The position numbers and the translations under genes are program-made. A stretch of DNA of 64,000 nt from Eublepharis macularius (Eukaryota; Chordata; Lepidosauria; Squamata; Eublepharidae), in the NCBI RefSeq assembly GCF_028583425.1, contig NC_072797.1:20432001-20496000 (forward strand), written 5' to 3'. The notes beneath the pieces are model-generated. The model searched no databases. It was given only the letters and a program-made list of their open reading frames with translations, and was not told where the DNA came from. Of this stretch, positions 52,593 to 63,865 are shown piece after piece; within the stretch, counting starts at the first letter, position 1; each line of letters begins with the position of its first letter.

Positions 52593-53149
52593 CAGGGCTG
52601 GATCTAGGGTTGCCGGTGCTCAGGGCAACTCAAGTCCAGCCCCACGAGCATGCGCACAGTGTGCACATGCTCCTGGCACTACGTGATGATGTCATTTCTG
52701 TGACATCATCATGCAGGGTGGAGTGTGTCACCTGCACGGCAAGCCGGCTGCCCTGGCGTGCTGCGGAGCTGGTGGCGGCAGCGCAGGTGGCTGGGAGGCC
52801 GCCCATGCCATTCTCCTGCCCTGCAGGACAGGAGGTGCACAGCAAGCCAGCCGCCCCCTCAGCGGGACAGGCAAATGGTGTGGGTGGCCTCCAAGCCACC
52901 CATGCTGCCACCACCAGCTCCGCAGCACGCCAGGGCAGCCAGCTTGCCATGCGGGCAGCATGCTGATGGGGCGGCAGGTTTGCCACGTGCCCCCTGCCCT
53001 CGGGGCAGGTGAATGGTGCGGGTGGGCTCCCAGCCCTCTGCTCAGCCGCCTGCACGCTCCCGGCAGCTGGCAGCTGTGCCTGGTGCCCCCTCTTTGACGG
53101 TGCCAGGGGCAGACTATCCCCCCTGCCCCCCCCCATCGATCCGGCCTTG
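52593..53149. mobile_element. GC-rich hAT element
   Basis: CAGGGCTGGATCTAGG to ATCGATCCGGCCTTG, ends inverted with few mismatches. Perfect 8-base flank CTTATTGT (52585-52592 and 53150-53157). The GC-rich interior is a large imperfect palindrome (GGTGGCGGCAG...CTGCCACCACC; CCGCCCCCTCAGCGG). The frames open across it on both strands come from composition, not from a gene. Confidence 0.8.
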
Positions 53150-53424
53150 CTTATTGTAATCTCTCCTGAGCCTGGGAGCCTGCTTGACCTTGAGCAGTTG
53201 ATGAATCACACAGCCTGTTTTCCTGTCTCTAGAGTTAGAGGACAGTTAGGAGAAGTGGGGGGGATTAGGAGTAGCTTTGGGGAACTTATATCTGCTTGAT
53301 ATTTTTCTGTAGCTGTCAGTCCTAGCAAAGATGGCGTAAGTGTATGATACTGGCATCTTATCAATAAAGAACTTTTACTCATGAAGTGAAGTCTCTTGAG
53401 AGTTGCCTGGCATCCTTACAAATT

Positions 53425-53612
53425 ATTGGACAGGGCGTGGCTCAGTGGGAGAACAATTGCTCAGCATGCAGGCGGTTCCAGGTTCATCTCCAGGATCTTG
53501 TAATAAGTGACGAGAATTTCTCCGTCCGAGACCCTGCAGAGCCGCTGCCAGTCTGAGTAGACAATACTGACCTTGATGGTCCAGTTATCTGACTTAGGCA
53601 GCTTCATCCTTT
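53425..53612 (+). repeat. tRNA-headed SINE
   Basis: GGGCGTGGCTCAGTGGGAGA (A box), TTCCAGGTTCATCTCCAGG (B box), tail GACAATACTGACCTTGATGG. Confidence 0.75.
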
Positions 53613-53621
53613 AATAGAATC

Positions 53622-53708
53622 ATAGAATCACAGGGTTGGAAGGGATCTCTAGGGTCATATAGTCCAACCCCTGACACAATGCAGGAAATTCACAAAAATT
53701 CCTACACA
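53622..53708 (-). mobile_element. CR1 3' end
   Basis: TAGAATCATAGAATCACAGG, then TCATATAGTCCAACCCC and CAATGCAGGAAATTC: the complement of the CR1 3' end. Confidence 0.75.
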
Positions 53709-53769
53709 CTACTGATGTGTTCAGCTGTATTTTCAGTTGCACTTTTGGTACTCACCACAACTTTTAGCA

Positions 53770-53985
53770 GGCCTAATAGCCCAGACCTGACCGATCTTTT
53801 TACAGCTTGGCTGCTAAGCAGGATTGGCCCTAGTTAGTACTTGGATGGGAAACTGCTAAGGAAGACCAGGATTGCCACACAAAGGAAGTCAATGGCAAAT
53901 TCCTTCTGTTCATCTTTTGTCTTGAAAGCCCCATGAGGTGGAATGTAATGGGGTGGCCATAAGTAGGTTGCAACTTCTTGGCAAA
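53770..53985 (+). repeat. 5S rRNA-derived SINE
   Basis: TTGGCTGCTAAGCAGGATTG, AGTTAGTACTTGGATGGGAA and GTCAATGGCAAATTCC. Diverged copy. Confidence 0.7.
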
Positions 53986-54094
53986 CACGCACTGTTTCTC
54001 AAATAGGAGGTCTCCTTGATTGGTTGGGGGAATTAGCTTTAAAGGAGACAAGCAAGAGGGGGTAAATGGGATTCTCCACCTATGTCTACGGGGA

Positions 54095-54525
54095 TTATTC
54101 CCTTAGAGAACGCTCAAATAAATAGGCAGATGTTCAACAGGAAAGTTTTTTTTATTAAGAGGGAATAAAAGGCAAGCATACAAAAACCATATGCAGCATA
54201 CACACAGAGCTAACTAAGAAAACAGTGAGGAAATGGGAAAGCGGTTTTGAGGAAAGGGTGATAATTACCTGCCTTGAAGAGGAGGACGTCCAAGGAGGAG
54301 CAGCAAAACAACCAGCATTTCATGGAAGAGTTTGGGGGCATGTATTGGGATCCTGAAGCACACGCACACAGAGCACATGGCTGGGAAGCCCACTTATAGG
54401 GCAAAACATTCCTTGGGGCAATGCTGACATCTTGCTCCCCAAAACAGTAACTTAATGGCTTGTCTGGGGGTAGGGCAATACATTGGAACATGCTTGATAT
54501 GACTATCTGGGATAGAAAATACTGC
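54095..54525 (-). mobile_element. Possible LTR fragment
   Basis: On the minus strand a TATAAG motif (near 54395) is followed about 240 bases later by an AATAAA signal (near 54157), as in an LTR. No clean TG...CA ends or target duplication were found, so this is tentative. Confidence 0.3.
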
Positions 54526-54845
54526 TGGTAAGGAAGGCTATCAGATGTGCTGAATAACTGTGATTAGGTAAATGGGAGAGGGGAGGTAGAGGAAGGGGTT
54601 GATGGGAGCATGCAGGGAGTTTTCTCAGGAAGCCTTGCTATCTCTTCTGTTCTCCAGGGCATAGGGGCTGTCAGTCAGTCATCTCCCCTAGACTCATGTC
54701 CTGGTAAGCTTTCCAGTCTCCAGGCCAACTCTGACTTGGATTTATGCTTTGGACTTATGGTAAGGGGTTTACGGTTTTCCATATCCATATACTGCTCTTT
54801 CAGTGTGGGGAGGGGGTCTGACTGCTAACAACGCAGCCAAAATTA
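54526..54845. other. No recognised feature (intergenic)
   Basis: Nothing supportable seen. Confidence 0.4.
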
Positions 54846-54849
54846 GATT

Positions 54850-54990
54850 TATAACCAATGCCATACCTTGCTTTTCTCTCCAATGGAGATCCAAAGCTGC
54901 TCACACCGTTCTCCTCTCTTCCATTTTATCCTCACAACAACCCTGTGAGGTAGATCTGGCTGAGAGTGTATCACATTATCAACCTGAAAC
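54850..54990 (-). repeat. SINE/LINE tail fragment
   Basis: CTTTTCTCTCCAATGGAGAT, CTCACAACAACCCTGTGAGG: complement of the common SINE tail. Head missing. Confidence 0.6.
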
Positions 54991-56057
54991 TCAGTGGCCA
55001 ATTTTGAGACTACTAACTTTATTTTTGATGAGTTTATTTATGTCATTTATTTATGTTATGCGTGCTGTAAACAGACAACCTTAGCTTCCATTGGAAACAA
55101 CAATGGGGGCAGGTCTAGTGCCAATCCGGGCCAGTGAGATCCAATTTCATTCATTTTTGGCAGTGCAATTTCGATCATCACCCTAAAGTAGGTGGCCAAA
55201 ATTGAGACTCCTCGCTTTATTTTCTGATTAGTTATGCCTGCCACAGATGGATGGACAGAACCTTTTATTATTAGAGATGAACACCAGGCCTTTGTGTTTG
55301 TACATTTTGCTCATAGTGTATGTGGCACTTCATTTTGCTTATTTTTAAAAAAATGTATTTTCTTTAAGACAAATTCTAGGAAGAAGTTGGATGGAGGGGG
55401 AGGGCTAGAAAAGGCTCCCTGACTTTTTGATCAGCCCCTGTAGCTGTTCTTTAAATAACAACTTTATCTGCACTGGTTCTTAAGCTTATCTCCAAGCTGT
55501 GAAAAGTCTTTTTCTGTACCTTCTGTGCATCAAGCTGTTTTTACATGCACAATGGCAAGCATAGGAATTCCGACCCCCCCCCCATCAGAGCAGAGATCAG
55601 CAAACTTTTATAATTAAAGAGCCAAATTAGGTTAATATTAGGTCAATATTCAGAGCAAGAGCTGAACAGAGAGTCATTATAAGAAAACCTGTTTGTGTAA
55701 CAGAAAATATACAGCTTAACTTTACCGATAACTGATTAATAACCCATGAAGTTTCCACAATCCAGACACTGGTGATGGTTGTTAGGAAAGTGCACATGAG
55801 GTCTCACAACAGGTAACAAATATACACAGGAGAGCTTGTGCAATTGTTTTAGTGCACTGGCATAAATCTGTCCATGGTCCATACCTAGATTTCTGGCAAG
55901 TGCTCCCATTTATTATTTCCCTTTCTATAAAGCATCTCTAAGAAGCCCTTTAGTCCCATAAAAATCTTTGCCTGCTATTCCCTTCACAATCTGGTTATTC
56001 TGGCATCCCACTTACCTCTCCAGTATACCTTAATGTACAAATGTCCTTTTCTTTTTA
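54991..56057. other. No gene recognised (intergenic)
   Basis: GAGATCAGCAAACTTTTATA then TTAAAGAGCCAAATTAG near 55588 resembles a decayed hAT (Charlie-type) end. TCAGTGGCCAATTTTGAGAC and AGGTGGCCAAAATTGAGACT (54990, 55189) are near-copies of each other. Confidence 0.35.
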
Positions 56058-56305
56058 ACAACAACATTCGATTTATATGCCGCCCTTCAGGATGACTTAA
56101 CACTCACTCAGAGCGGTTTACAAAGTATGCTATTATTATCCCCACAACAAAACACCCTGTGAGGCAGGTGGGGCTGAGAGAGCTAGAAGCTGTGACTGGC
56201 CCAAGGTCACCCAGCTGGCTTCAAGTGGAGGAGTGGGGAATCAAACCCGGCTCTCCAGATTAGAGTCTCGTGCTCTTAACCACTTCACCGAACTGGCTCT
56301 CTTAA
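56058..56305 (-). repeat. tRNA-derived SINE, near full length
   Basis: AACAACAACATTCGATTTAT tail, CACTCAGAGCGGTTTAC, GTCACCCAGCTGGCTTCAAG, GGAATCAAACCCGGC (B box complement), TGCTCTTAACCACTTCACCG (head complement). Same subfamily as 33724. Confidence 0.8.
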
Positions 56306-57052
56306 AAGAACCACATTTGGCTACACAGCCATAGGTTGCAGATTCCAGCCTCGGAGGGTTGCCACTTTTTTCTGTAGAGATGATAAGTGTTTAATGTCTG
56401 AGAACAGACAGAAATTCAACAGATACAGCATCATAGTACATCTCCATGCCATAAAGAGTTTCTCCTGTTGTGTATCTGCCTACTAAAAGGCTATTGGCAA
56501 AGTCTTCCAAGAAAATGGTTATATGTGAGCATCTTCCTAAATACCATACCCCTCTCAATTAAGGTTAATAGCGACACAGATCCAATATAATCCTGGTTTT
56601 GTTTTTCAAAAACAGTGGACCAATGTGGCTTCATGTCTGACCTCGTCAATATGTATATAATGCAACATTGAGCAAGAAGCCCCCAGTCCCCAACAGCAGT
56701 CCCTATCATTATATTTCAGACCTGTTAACTCCTATCAGCTCTTAAATTTGATGGGATCCTACTAATCACTTGTTTAGTGATTCCAATTGTACTTTCTCCT
56801 TTGACCCTTTAAACCAGTCCTGTATCTGCTGACGAATTTAATTAGCTCCTTGAAACCACCATTTGTTTTCAATAAGATTTCCAAGATGTTCCTGTCACAT
56901 TTTAATTCAAAGGTCAAGAGCTTTAGACTAGTTTGGTGTGGTGTTTTTAGATAAGGTTCTCTGTTCTGCATAATGCAAAGGTTTTGGAGAACTAGGTAGG
57001 TCTACACAGAAATCTTTTTGTGTGTATATAAGAATACAGAGACTGCAGATTT
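56306..57052. other. No recognised feature (intergenic)
   Basis: AT-rich, nothing supportable seen. Confidence 0.4.
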
Positions 57053-57335
57053 ATATAATAACAACAACAGCAACAATATAATAATATTTGATTTATATAA
57101 CGCCCTTCAGGACAACTTAATGCCCACTTATTGCGGTTTACAAAGTATGTCATTATTATCCTCATGACAATTACCCTGTCAGATGGGTAAGAGCTGAGAG
57201 AGCTCTGAGAGAGCTGTGACTGACCCAAGGTCACCCAGCTGGCTTCAAGTGGGGGAGTGGGGAATCAAACCCGGTTGTCCAGATTAGAGTCCCACACTCT
57301 TAAGCACTACACCAAACTGTCTTCTACACCAAACT
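57053..57335 (-). repeat. tRNA-derived SINE, near full length
   Basis: Same layout as 56058: AACAACAACAGCAACAA tail, GGAATCAAACCCGGTTG and CACTCTTAAGCACTACACCA. A CTGAGAGAGCT duplication is visible near 57195-57215. Confidence 0.8.
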
Positions 57336-57384
57336 ATGCTTCTAACTCCATTGCCTTTAGTGGACCTGGAAGGATGCTACTGTG

Positions 57385-57602
57385 TCAGGGTTGCCAACTC
57401 CATGTCAAGAAATTCCAGGAAACTTGGAAGTAGAGCCTGGGGAGGACAGAGTTTGGCGAGGGGAGGAACCTCACCAGGATATGATGTCATAGAGCCCACC
57501 CTGCAAAGCTGCCCATTTTCTCCAGGGGAACAGATCTCTCTAGTTGGGAGATCAGTTATACCTACAGGACATTTCCAGGCCCATCAGTTGGCAACACTGC
57601 AC
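57385..57602. mobile_element. GGTTGCCAAC-type transposon, full length
   Basis: CAGGGTTGCCAACTCCATGT to GCCCATCAGTTGGCAACACTG. Interior CCACCCTGCAAAGCTGCCCA and TTTTCTCCAGGGGAACAGAT. Confidence 0.7.
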
Positions 57603-57987
57603 TCTGTTTAAGATTGACTGCATCATTTTACTGAACTAGAGTGAACTTTTTTCCTTGCAATGAGGAGAGCTTTTTAAATTAAAATTTTAAAAGAAAATTT
57701 TAAAAAAACCTTAAGGGCTGTTGAATTTTAGGAGGACTCTTGAAAAATTAAAGCAGGTTAATTTAGAATCTGATAATGGTAACTTTTTCGTATTTGGTGG
57801 CCGTGGACAAAAAAAGTATTAAGGGAAACATTGTTTTTCTCTATATCAGGTGATTAGATATAGGCTTCTCATGTATTTGAAAGTGATGGCTTTAAGAGTG
57901 TTCAGAGCTGATACAACAGAAATGGCTCTAGAATAAAATTGACTTGTTGCTGCTGAAATAAAAATGGCAGAAGAATGGGGGATCATG
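57603..57987. other. No recognised feature (intergenic)
   Basis: AT-rich. Nothing supportable seen. Confidence 0.4.
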
Positions 57988-57995
57988 AAGGTACC

Positions 57996-58250
57996 CAGGG
58001 CTTTTTTCTGGGAAAAGCGGTGGTGAACTCAGTGTGTTGCCCTTGGAGAAAATGGCCACATGGCTGGTGGCTCCGCCCCCTGATCTCCAGACAGAGGGGA
58101 GTTGAGATTGCCCTCCATGCCGCATGGTGCGGAGGGCAATCTCAAATCCCCTCTGTCTGGAGATCAGGGGGCGGAGCCACCAGCCATGTGGCCATTTTCA
58201 AGAGGTTCCGGAACTCCGTTCCACCGCGTTCCAGCTGAAAAAAAGCCTTG
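57996..58250. mobile_element. hAT-type hairpin MITE, copy 5
   Basis: 255 bases, CAGGGCTTTTTTCTGGG to GAAAAAAAGCCTTG. Perfect 8-base flank AAGGTACC (57988-57995 and 58251-58258). Hairpin arms CTGATCTCCAGACAGAGGGG and CCCCTCTGTCTGGAGATCAG. Confidence 0.88.
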
Positions 58251-58315
58251 AAGGTACCCAAAAAGTCACCAACGAGTCAAAAAAGTGGGGCAATGTACAA
58301 GAAACTATTATACTG

Positions 58316-58522
58316 GAAGGGCCATAGTTCACCTGGCTGAGCATCTGTTTGGTGTGCAGAAGGTCCCAGATGCCATTTCTGGCATCTCCAGACCAGACAG
58401 CAGGTGATGTGAAAGACCTCTCCCTGAGACCCTGGAGAGCCACTGCCAATCTGAGTAGGCAATACTGACCTTGATGGACCAAAGATCTGATTCAGTATAA
58501 GGCAGCTTCATGTATTCGTGTA
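58316..58522 (+). repeat. tRNA-headed SINE
   Basis: GGCTGAGCATCTGTTTGGTG, TGCAGAAGGTCCCAGATGCC, body CCCTGAGACCCTGGAGAGCC, tail CTGATTCAGTATAAGGCAGC. The A-box end is degraded. Confidence 0.7.
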
Positions 58523-58526
58523 GAAA

Positions 58527-58772
58527 AGAGCAAGAGTTCGGTAGCACCTATAAGACTAGCAAAATTTGTGGTAGGGTATGAGGTTTCGTGAGTCACACAG
58601 CTCACTTCTTCAGAGTCACCACTAATTCAGATACTCAGGTATCTGAAGAAGTGAGCCGTGGCTCACGAAAACTCATACCCTACCACAAATTTTGCTAGTT
58701 TTATAGGAGCTACTGGACTCTTGCTCTTTTCTAGCACTAGGGACAGACTAACACGGCTACCCATCTTGATCT
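58527..58772. mobile_element. Penelope-like foldback element with two hammerhead-like cores
   Basis: The left arm (AAAAGAGCAAGAGTTCGGTA...) and right arm (...GGACTCTTGCTCTTTTCTA) are inverted over about 90 bases each. Plus strand: CTGAAGA (58643-58649), stem II GTGAGC/GCTCAC (58651-58656/58661-58666), GAAA (58667-58670). The next bases AACT are not self-complementary, unlike the AGCT expected for this family. A minus-strand counterpart in the left arm is also changed. Confidence 0.65.
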
Positions 58773-61688
58773 ACCTCATGTGTTCATGTTTGTGCTCATG
58801 TTGTATGTATTTATTTGAGCACTTCTGCACTGCTTTTCTCCTCAGGAACCCATGGTAACTTGTATAAAATTACAAAGTCATTTAAACAAGTAAGACATCT
58901 GTACTGGTCCTGTCCACCAGGTTGCACACTACAGGCTGCGAGCCACAAGCCCTTGGGTTTGTGCCTGCGGCCTCACACAGGTTAGATACATTCAGGGAGA
59001 AGAAGACAAATTCAGCTCAGATAGAATTCAGCATCTGAAAGTTTTGCTGCCAGTTGTTTCTTCCCATTTTCCTTCCCTGCCAGAAAAAAATAATGACAAA
59101 ATCATTATATGGAATGTTTGGCAACCTTTTTGTATATTTTGAAATAATAGGACAAAAATGATCTGTTTTTACAATGAGTAATATCAAATACAAAACAGCC
59201 AAGTAAATATACATTTTTCTTAAAATGTTTGAAAACTTTGGTTAACACACAGCAAACGGCTTCTATGTATTAATGAAAGTTTAAAACATGTTAGTGAAAA
59301 TGTATGTTTACTTTCTATTTTGCACTGTCTTTACCATGGAGATTTTGAAAATTCCTAGAGTGTCTTGGGGGGGGTGGTTGTGATGTCATTTCCAGGTTTC
59401 TGCTGGGAGTGATGTTGCAATGCTGGTTTTTCAATGGTTCCTCCCAACCCCTGCCAAATCTCCTGCTGTTTATGGAGACCTGGTATCCCTATTTGGGTCA
59501 CAACCCACAATTTGATAGTCACTGGGCTAGAGCAACCTTGTACTCTAGAGTGAATCACATGATCAAAAAATAGATCAAGATGTTGTTGATAGCTTGGAAA
59601 AATTATTAAAATATCATCCATATAAACAAGTTTTCTTGATAAAATTTATGACAAACTGTTCAGAAATAGGGTTACCAACTGGCCTAGAGGAAAGCGGCTT
59701 GTTCCTTTATCAGATACTTAATAGGATGCTATTTAATGGGTGATTATTTACTTCCATGCCATGAAAAGCTTCAGCGGCCATTTCCACACATTAAGCCTCT
59801 GTTAAAGGGGCAGGATATTTTTCTCTAGGCCAATTGGTAACTTTAGGCAGGGAAGTGAACAAGAAATCAAAGGGACCCCTTTTGCAAATAAAAGTTTTGG
59901 AAGACCCTCCTGAGTTTCTATTTTGATTTGCATGGGGAAATATTGCCCAAAGTTGCCATGAAGTGAACGAGTAGATTTGTAAAGGACTTTTAAGGATTAC
60001 TTGATACTTTGAAACTCTTCTGTGCACTTAGGAGATGAGCTGCTCCTGCCTTTTTAATAAAATGGATAATTATATTAAGGTGCCACTTAAGATAATAAAT
60101 CTACTCTGCTGGGTTCAGTAGTAGAAACAATGCAGGCCGGCACCATTGGTGTCACTTTCAAGTACTTCTGCAGAGTGGGTTTGACCTTTACGATGAGTAG
60201 AGTTGGATGCGGCTTTTAATTTCTTGGAAGGAGAAAGCTGAAGCTGAGTGAGAAGGCAGCTTTGCCAGGATAATATCTGATGAGCATTTGTGTGTCTTCA
60301 TGGATGTGTTCTTCTGTGATCATCTTAAGCCCTACAGTCCTTTTTCTCTCTGCTCTTCCTTGCCGGTCCAAAACTCTGCTCCCTAACTCAACCACTTCTC
60401 CTAGTCATCTAGACTATGCAACATTCATTCTTAGCTGGCTTCCCAGCCTGTAACCTTCAGCTTCACCACCAGCAAATAGACCTGGAGTTCCTCCAAGAAG
60501 AGTCCCGTGGCACCACTCCTCTTCCTTCAAATCCCTCCTCAAACCTACCTCTGTGGTTAGAGATTTTGGCTTAACCACCTAATCCTCTATCCCCAACTGC
60601 TATGAAGCTGGAGGACATTTAATTGCAGATGCTAACAGTCGTCTCTTGTACCTCTTCATTTTGGAATATCCTTCCCTGGCCACACTTGAATTGGGGCAGA
60701 GGTTTCTCTTTGTACTTAAGCAAGCTGGGGCTTTGAGCTACACCACTTTATGGGGACACCATTGTCCTGTTCATATGTCACAGTGAATGCTTGTACATCC
60801 TGTCTGTACATCTGTTTATAAGAATGAGCCAACACATGTTCACTTTATGAATGAAACCTGGAACCAGTCCCTGGATAAATGTGGGGTCTGTGTCATACAT
60901 ACAGATGTACAAGTATGGATTGTAACATGAGAATTATTAAAAAAAAAAGAATCACATGTACATTGTACACAGCTTGTATATGCATTCACTGTAACTAGCA
61001 AACAGGTCTCATATTGATGTCGAATAAATAGTTGATATTTAATATAAAAATGTTCTATGCATCTGATTAGGAGAGCTCTGATTCATGAAGCCTTAGGCTA
61101 GACTAAATTTTGTTAGTCTTTGTCATTTCAGCACAGCCCGTTCTTCCCACTTTCCCCCACCTTTAGGTCTGTGGTTTGCTGAGTCATTCCAACAACTCAT
61201 CCTCCACAGGCAGTACCCACAAGCACTTTACTTTTTGTTGTGAGATCACAGGACAAAAGAGTGCACATCTCCCTTTTTAATTTTTTTCCCTTTTCACATT
61301 TGCTGTTGCACGCAGCTACTGTTGCAAGCAGGCTTCTGCGACTGAACAGAAAAGTAAAGAAGAAGGAGCAAGAGTTTGGGGGGGGAAGAACCGTGTGGAG
61401 ATTGTAAGAGGACTGGGAGAGGCTGTTTAAAGAAAAATGCTTCAGATATTCATAGGCCAGAAAGTGCGCACACACAGAAAACCCACCAGAAACCCGCAAC
61501 AAGAAGCCCTGTCCTGGTAAATCCACAGTAAACCTGGTAAAAAACTAATATGCACACAGCTGGTAAATGCTTATGTTTGCATGCTTGGGGGAAAGCCACC
61601 ACAATTTTGAGGATGAATTGCACCTCTAAGGACATGTGGAAACAGCCTTTAAGATATCACTGAACTCCTGTTTTATTCTGCAACTACG
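58773..61688. other. No gene recognised (intergenic, about 2.9 kb)
   Basis: Mostly unassigned. GCGAGCCACAAGCCCTTGGG (58938) and GGGTCACAACCCACAATTTG (59496) could be ends of a decayed hAT element. The pyrimidine-rich stretch at 60320-60560 with CTTCAAATCCCTCCTCAAAC resembles an old L2/L3-type LINE. No splice-framed coding segment was found. Confidence 0.3.
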
Positions 61689-61920
61689 AGCAGAACCACA
61701 AGTGACAAAAGGCACAGGTTGGACACTAGTCAGCTTCCCTCAAGTTTTGATGGGAAATGTAGGCATCCTGGTCTTGCAGCTTGGCTCTCCGACTGCTGTC
61801 CAATGGACTTTTCAACTGTCACTTGTCCAACATTCCGCCAAGCTGCCTACATTTCCCGCCAAAACTTGAGGGAAGCTGACAAGTGTCCAACCTGTGCCTT
61901 TTGTCACTTGTGGTTCTGCT
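61689..61920. mobile_element. 232-bp inverted-repeat MITE, copy B
   Basis: Same length and ends as 32979-33210 but opposite orientation, as shown by the asymmetric centre (CTGCTGTCCAATGGACTTTT here, its complement there). I count about five differences over 232 bases. A target duplication is not clear for this copy. Confidence 0.8.
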
Positions 61921-62411
61921 TTCAAACTACCCATCTGGAATGATCATATTTACGTGTGTCTATGTGTGTGTACTCGAGTCAGCGGGTAGCTTCTTTAAAA
62001 AAAATGCTTCGCTGCCCAAGGCTAAACCGTTCTAACCTTTTTTCAGGGGAACAACCCCTTTCTGAATTGGGCTTGGATTTTAATTGAACCCATTCCTAAC
62101 CGTTTGAGAAGTTATATTAGGGAAACATTGCAAAAAATTCTGTTTTCATATTAAGCAAACAAACAAAAAAATGCCCCAAAGCAGTTGCTAGGAAAAAAAA
62201 TGTTTATTAAGAATAACTACAGTTTCCCCCTCCCCGATACATTTGAATATCAGTAGCATTAAAAACATGGACATGGAGTGGGTTGAACTTGAAAGTCGAA
62301 ACAAACCTTTGTGACTGGTATTGCAGTATGAAAAAGGAGCCACAGACCTGTAGTTCAGATTGAGGCTAGTCCCGCCTAATAGCTCCTCTCACTCCTCCTG
62401 GTTATTGGTAC
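61921..62411. other. No recognised feature (intergenic)
   Basis: Nothing supportable seen. Confidence 0.4.
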
Positions 62412-62414
62412 TAT

Positions 62415-62640
62415 ATTGTGGTGGTGGAGAGTGCCCTCAAGTCATATCTGACTTATGGCAACCCCTGCTGGGGTTTCCATGGCAAGAGACTCACAGAGGT
62501 GGCTAGCCATTGCCTGCCTCTGCAACCCTGGTCTTTGTTGGAGGTCTCCCATCCAATTACTAACCAAGGCCAACCCTGCTTAGCTTCTGAGATGAGCTCA
62601 GACTCACCTGGGCTATCCAAGTCGGGACACTATAGATGTA
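62415..62640 (-). repeat. 5S rRNA-derived SINE
   Basis: The complement of tail (GAGTGCCCTCAAGTCATATC), body (GAGGTGGCTAGCCATTGCC) and 5S head (GAGGTCTCCCATCCAATTAC, CTGCTTAGCTTCTGAGATG). Confidence 0.75.
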
Positions 62641-63478
62641 AAATGAGGAAAATGTATTTCATGCAAGAAGTGCCAACTGTCATGGAGCAATGGCAGTGCT
62701 ACTGCCCTGGTTCTAGATTGTGATTTGGTCCTCCTCAGTCGGTGTGCTTGCCATTTGGAAAGCGCTCCTGAGAGACTATGACTGCATCTCTGTGTGGGGC
62801 CATGGAAAAGCAGTCTTGCCCTTGGCGGCAGCGGCCAGTGCCTTGGGAATGGGCAGGAACAGTGTCCAAATGCCCATCCTCACATCACTTGCTGCTGTCA
62901 CTTCCTCCTTGCCATCATGTTGGCAAAATAATATAAATCTGAAAATGATTTCTCTGGGATCTCTGTGGCCAGGAAGCCTCCCTTTACCCTTGTTTCCCCT
63001 TTGCCTACAAAACAGTTAAGCAGGTAAAGAGGTGAAAAAAAAACCCTTTAAAGGGCCATAAGTGGATCAGCGAGATGCCCCACACCATTGTGACAGTGGA
63101 ATTTGGCTCCGCCTCCCTCCCTGTGGTGGGAACGGGTGGGGTGTCAAGACAGGCCCTCTACCCACAAACTCTGTGCAGTCCTCCCTTTGCCCTTTTTGCT
63201 GGACAGGATTTGGTTTTCTTTGGACTAAAAGGAAAAGCCCCAGGAATCTTACCTGTTCTGTTCAGAAGGAGCAGGATATCAGGTGGACATCATTTAATTT
63301 GAGGGCTTCCTGTATCCCACGTGGTTGAAAATCCCCATGTGGAAGCAGACGATAATAACCCTCATCTGCCACTTTTGAGTAAATACAAAAGAGCCAGAAC
63401 GCTGGAGACACAGAGACACTAAAAAGATAGATTCAACCCACGATGTTAGATTGGGTTTACTAGCTCTTCATAGCTGGG
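62641..63478. other. No recognised feature (intergenic)
   Basis: Contains a GC-rich stretch (62810-62900) and several short frames without recognisable content. Confidence 0.4.
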
Positions 63479-63479
63479 T

Positions 63480-63865
63480 AAAATCAACAGCTGCCCACAC
63501 GCACGCTTTCTCTGTGGCGGCCTGCACCTTATGAAATGGCCCGCCTGAGGTCAGGAAGGCTCCCATTCTCTTGGCTTTCCGCAAACTATGCAAGACTGAA
63601 TTATTCAGGAGGGCTTTCTACCCTCACTGTCTTCCGCCAGCAGGTGAAGACTTTTTTGTTTGTCGTTCTTTCAGTGATCTCTCTTTCCTGGCCAGTGTTT
63701 TAATTCCTGTTTTTTCTGTGCTTTTTACATATGTATTTTAGTTTTTGTTTTAATTATTTTTATGGCGTGCTTTTATAATGCTTTGTTTTGAACTGTTAAC
63801 GACCTTAGAGGTTCTGATGGGTCAGAAAGGTGGGGTACAAATTTTTATAAATAAATAAATTTGCA
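63480..63865 (+). mobile_element. CR1/L2-type LINE 3' region
   Basis: CTTTCTCTGTGGCGGCCTGC, AAGACTGAATTATTCAGGAG and a distinct 3' end AACGACCTTAGAGGTTCTGA...GTGGGGTACAAATTTTT with an AAATAAAT tail. The upstream half matches 19550-19680, the tail differs, so it is a related but separate subfamily. Confidence 0.65.

Noticed and set aside
52630..53136. Open frames on both strands in a GC-rich block
   Set aside because: The block is a hAT element with an 8-base flank; frames follow from its composition.
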